Below, one piece after another: positions 30,461 through 32,270 of a DNA stretch of 32,270 nucleotides (position 1 is its first letter; every line of letters begins with the position of its first letter). The stretch spans positions 1 to 32,270 of the forward strand of contig JANLFV010000015.1 in the NCBI GenBank assembly GCA_024653345.1, in the 5' to 3' direction. The position numbers and the translations under genes were made by a program. The stretch comes from Candidatus Acetothermia bacterium. GTDB taxonomy: Bacteria; Bipolaricaulota; Bipolaricaulia; RBG-16-55-9; JANLFV01. A model generated the notes under the pieces. That model was not told the origin of the DNA and did not search any database. It saw only the letters and a list, made by a program, of their open reading frames with translations.

Positions 30461-32185
30461 TTATCTTAGGATTACCAGCTTGCGCACCTCGCTTACATAC
30501 AGTTCTCCATTGAGGCCTCGCACTCTGACTACATAGAGATAGACCCCGTTGGCCACGGCTCGGCCTTGATTGTTCAACAGGTTCCAGCTCAGCTCATGGC
30601 CTGAGACGAAGCCAGAATCGAAGATCTCTTGCCCAGCGAGAGAGAAGACCTGAACATTCATATCTCTAATGCCCTGGCCGTCAGCAACGAATCGGGCTAA
30701 CCCATGACCATCCAGAGGGACTGAGGAGACAAGCATTCGCTCCACAGCCAAAGCCTCACGGGTCTGCCCCTTGGCTGGGCCTTCAGTGGAGGCAGATGAT
30801 ACCGGCTGCTGACTGATCCAAAGCTGTATTAGTTCCAATATCTCGCTATCGCTGATCGTCTTGCCACCCGTGCCAGGGACCTCTGCGCCGCTAATCCAGA
30901 AGTTGATCGCCCATAGGATGTCCTCATCCTCGATTAGTGCTGAGTTCCCAGAGTGCTGAGCGACTGCGACCTTGACGGAGAGACCTCCAGTTGAAGTGAT
31001 GCAGGCTTCCTCCGAAGGCAGCGAAGCGCCATGCTCGTTGAAGGCGAGCACCCGGTAGCAGTAAGTTCCTTCACCTGGGGCAGCATGGTTGTAACGCTCT
31101 GTATCAGCTGATAGACCGGTGGCAATGTAAGTGAATGTGCCTCCCTGCTCACGGCGTTCTACTGCGTAGCCCGTCTCGTTAACAGCGTTATCCTGCCAAG
31201 TGAGGTTGACATTGCCGTCACCAGGGGCGGCCAGAAGACTTGAGGGAGCAGTGGGGATCTTCTCCGGCTCGGGGAAAGGAGGGATTATGTCTTCTGGGAC
31301 CGCCAATGAAGCAGTATAAGACGACCGATTTGGCAGACTCTGTCGGATATTAGCAGCTGTGGCGCCAGATGAGATAGCCAGGACCGGCTTGCAGTCGCTA
31401 TTTACTGCGACGAGATAGCCATGGTAAGGGTAGAGTGGCTCATCTTCCGAAAGTTCGCGAAACTTATGGAGCTCATCGACCCCGAAGATTGTTTCACGCC
31501 CTGAAAGCTGATACTTAGAGTGACAGGTCCCTCGAACATCTTGCCAAGTGGTCTTGTTCAACACCGAGAACAGGTTCCAGCCACTCTTGAAGTCGTGCGA
31601 TTCCCCTGCGGGAGTCGGGTCAAGCTGGAGATCACAATCAGCTTCGACGCTTACGAAGTAACCTCTTGTGGGATCTAGGTCTGTCGTCGTGCTGATCTCC
31701 ACCCAATCCTTAGTGGAAGGGTCATACCACCACAGGGCAGCCTTAGGGGTCTCCGCCGTTCCAGATGGCGCAAGAGAACCAATCTCGCAAGTGCCCTTGA
31801 CGGCCTTCCAGCTTTGAGAGCGATAGGTTGAGATCAGATTCACACCTTTCAGGAGTTCGATTTCACCCTCGGTTTTAGTCCTGGAAAAGAACCTTACTTC
31901 TTTCACTCTAGCGAAAACTATATTGGCAGCTATGGCAGGCGCAAGGTAGTTTACTAGTGGCTGGAAAGCATCAACACCAGCCCAGAGGAACTCTTCTTGC
32001 AGCCTACGGGGCTTATACTTCAACCTAATGGTTCTAGTTTCGTGACGGAGGTTTATGTCAGCAATCTTAAAACCTAGCTTCATGAATGTTGCAAGATACT
32101 CAGCAGCAGTCTCGAATTTCAAATCTGCCGGCAGGAAGCCTCTAAGAACAGGTGCTACAACCTCCAGCAAGAGCTGCTTCGTCAT
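30461..32185 (-). CDS. Multidomain secreted-type protein with FN3 and dockerin-like modules, 5' end probably lost to an IS
   Basis: A 574-codon frame starts at ATG 32185 but stays open upstream to 32216, where an IS end begins, and the product has no signal peptide, so the original N-terminus is probably cut off. Residues 112-188 and 199-269 form two tandem copies of one module (GVNLIS/GWNLFS ... KGTC/RGTC ... GYFVSVEADC/GYLVAVNSDC). Then come an FN3 domain (312-398), a dockerin-like pair of helices (EDEDILWAINFWISG ... VPGTGGKTISDSEILELIQLWI, 419-457) and a FlgD/T9SS-like C-terminal strand domain (508-574). Codon use is lower in GC than in neighbouring genes. Confidence 0.75.
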   Translation of the reverse strand: MTKQLLLEVVAPVLRGFLPADLKFETAAEYLATFMKLGFKIADINLRHETRTIRLKYKPRRLQEEFLWAGVDAFQPLVNYLAPAIAANIVFARVKEVRFFSRTKTEGEIELLKGVNLISTYRSQSWKAVKGTCEIGSLAPSGTAETPKAALWWYDPSTKDWVEISTTTDLDPTRGYFVSVEADCDLQLDPTPAGESHDFKSGWNLFSVLNKTTWQDVRGTCHSKYQLSGRETIFGVDELHKFRELSEDEPLYPYHGYLVAVNSDCKPVLAISSGATAANIRQSLPNRSSYTASLAVPEDIIPPFPEPEKIPTAPSSLLAAPGDGNVNLTWQDNAVNETGYAVERREQGGTFTYIATGLSADTERYNHAAPGEGTYCYRVLAFNEHGASLPSEEACITSTGGLSVKVAVAQHSGNSALIEDEDILWAINFWISGAEVPGTGGKTISDSEILELIQLWISQQPVSSASTEGPAKGQTREALAVERMLVSSVPLDGHGLARFVADGQGIRDMNVQVFSLAGQEIFDSGFVSGHELSWNLLNNQGRAVANGVYLYVVRVRGLNGELYVSEVRKLVILR

Positions 32186-32215
32186 GTTTTCTGTGAAAGA
32201 GCTGATAGGGATACA

Positions 32216-32270
32216 TGAAGTGGACCCCTGGAGTTGGACAGATTTTGGCCTCTGGCTAGGGAGGTGGCAG
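32216..32270. mobile_element. Terminal part of a probable IS3-family element, continuing beyond the window
   Basis: The sequence from 32216 starts TGAAGTGGACCCC and continues GGAGTTGGACA (ending at 32240). This resembles the terminal inverted repeats of IS150-group IS3 elements (TG...CA ends with GTGxACCCC). Only 55 nt are visible, so the transposase and the other end cannot be checked. It lies 31 nt before the 574-residue gene's ATG. Confidence 0.5.

Noticed and set aside
1-32270. tRNA, rRNA and CRISPR arrays
   Set aside because: No TPsiC-like arm with a cloverleaf, no rRNA motifs and no regularly spaced repeats were found on reading.

Overview
The window is GC-rich chromosomal DNA from a bacterium. 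Genes sit tightly packed, often overlapping by 4 nt, and start at ATG, GTG or TTG behind GGAGG-type ribosome sites. The mix is anaerobe-like: a ferredoxin-dependent 2-oxoacid oxidoreductase, an ATP-citrate-lyase-like pair, GctA/GctB-type CoA-transferase, TatA, YidD, and secreted proteins with BACON, FN3 and dockerin-like modules. A Bipolaricaulota/Acetothermia-like or other deep-branching uncultured lineage would fit, but this is a weak guess: no rRNA or tRNA gene is visible and the phylum cannot be fixed from the sequence alone.

Left part (1-7.1 kb). The end of an unknown gene (3-176) is followed, on the minus strand, by pheS-pheT and then a two-subunit CoA-transferase. pheS has a strong promoter, a 20-residue leader peptide ending in Phe-Phe-Phe and a hairpin over the leader stop codon, the layout of a phenylalanine attenuator. 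Its promoter is back to back with that of a small Tat-signal protein, and the two -35 boxes form a 9-bp inverted repeat. A ribbon-helix-helix micro-gene plus yidD follow.

Middle (7.1-22.4 kb). A plus-strand run encodes an SDR protein, an S1-domain protein, the oxidoreductase subunits PorG, a GltD-ferredoxin fusion, PorA and PorB, then PanB. After these come a Nudix hydrolase and a secreted PPC/BACON protein that probably starts at CTG. A minus-strand operon tatA-sucC-(S55 peptidase)-murF meets the BACON gene tail to tail. Divergent from tatA is a secreted trypsin-like protease, then an unknown exported protein and a strong terminator.

Right part (22.4-32.3 kb). metK is preceded by a minus-strand operon: HD-domain protein, succinyl-CoA-synthetase-beta-like protein, a large fusion of succinyl-CoA-synthetase-alpha with citrate synthase, and an MmgE/PrpD dehydratase. 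Together these look like an ATP-dependent citrate or 2-methylcitrate module. Its promoter lies 4 nt from that of a BrnTA-like toxin-antitoxin locus in which the toxin has been deleted internally while antitoxin, promoter and a candidate operator remain. A hicB-hicA pair, a lower-GC multidomain secreted-type protein and the end of a probable IS3-family element (from 32216) complete an accessory segment.

The most interesting points are the Phe attenuator on pheST, the citrate/methylcitrate operon with possible control by an orphaned antitoxin, the oxidoreductase fusion subunit, and the CTG start.
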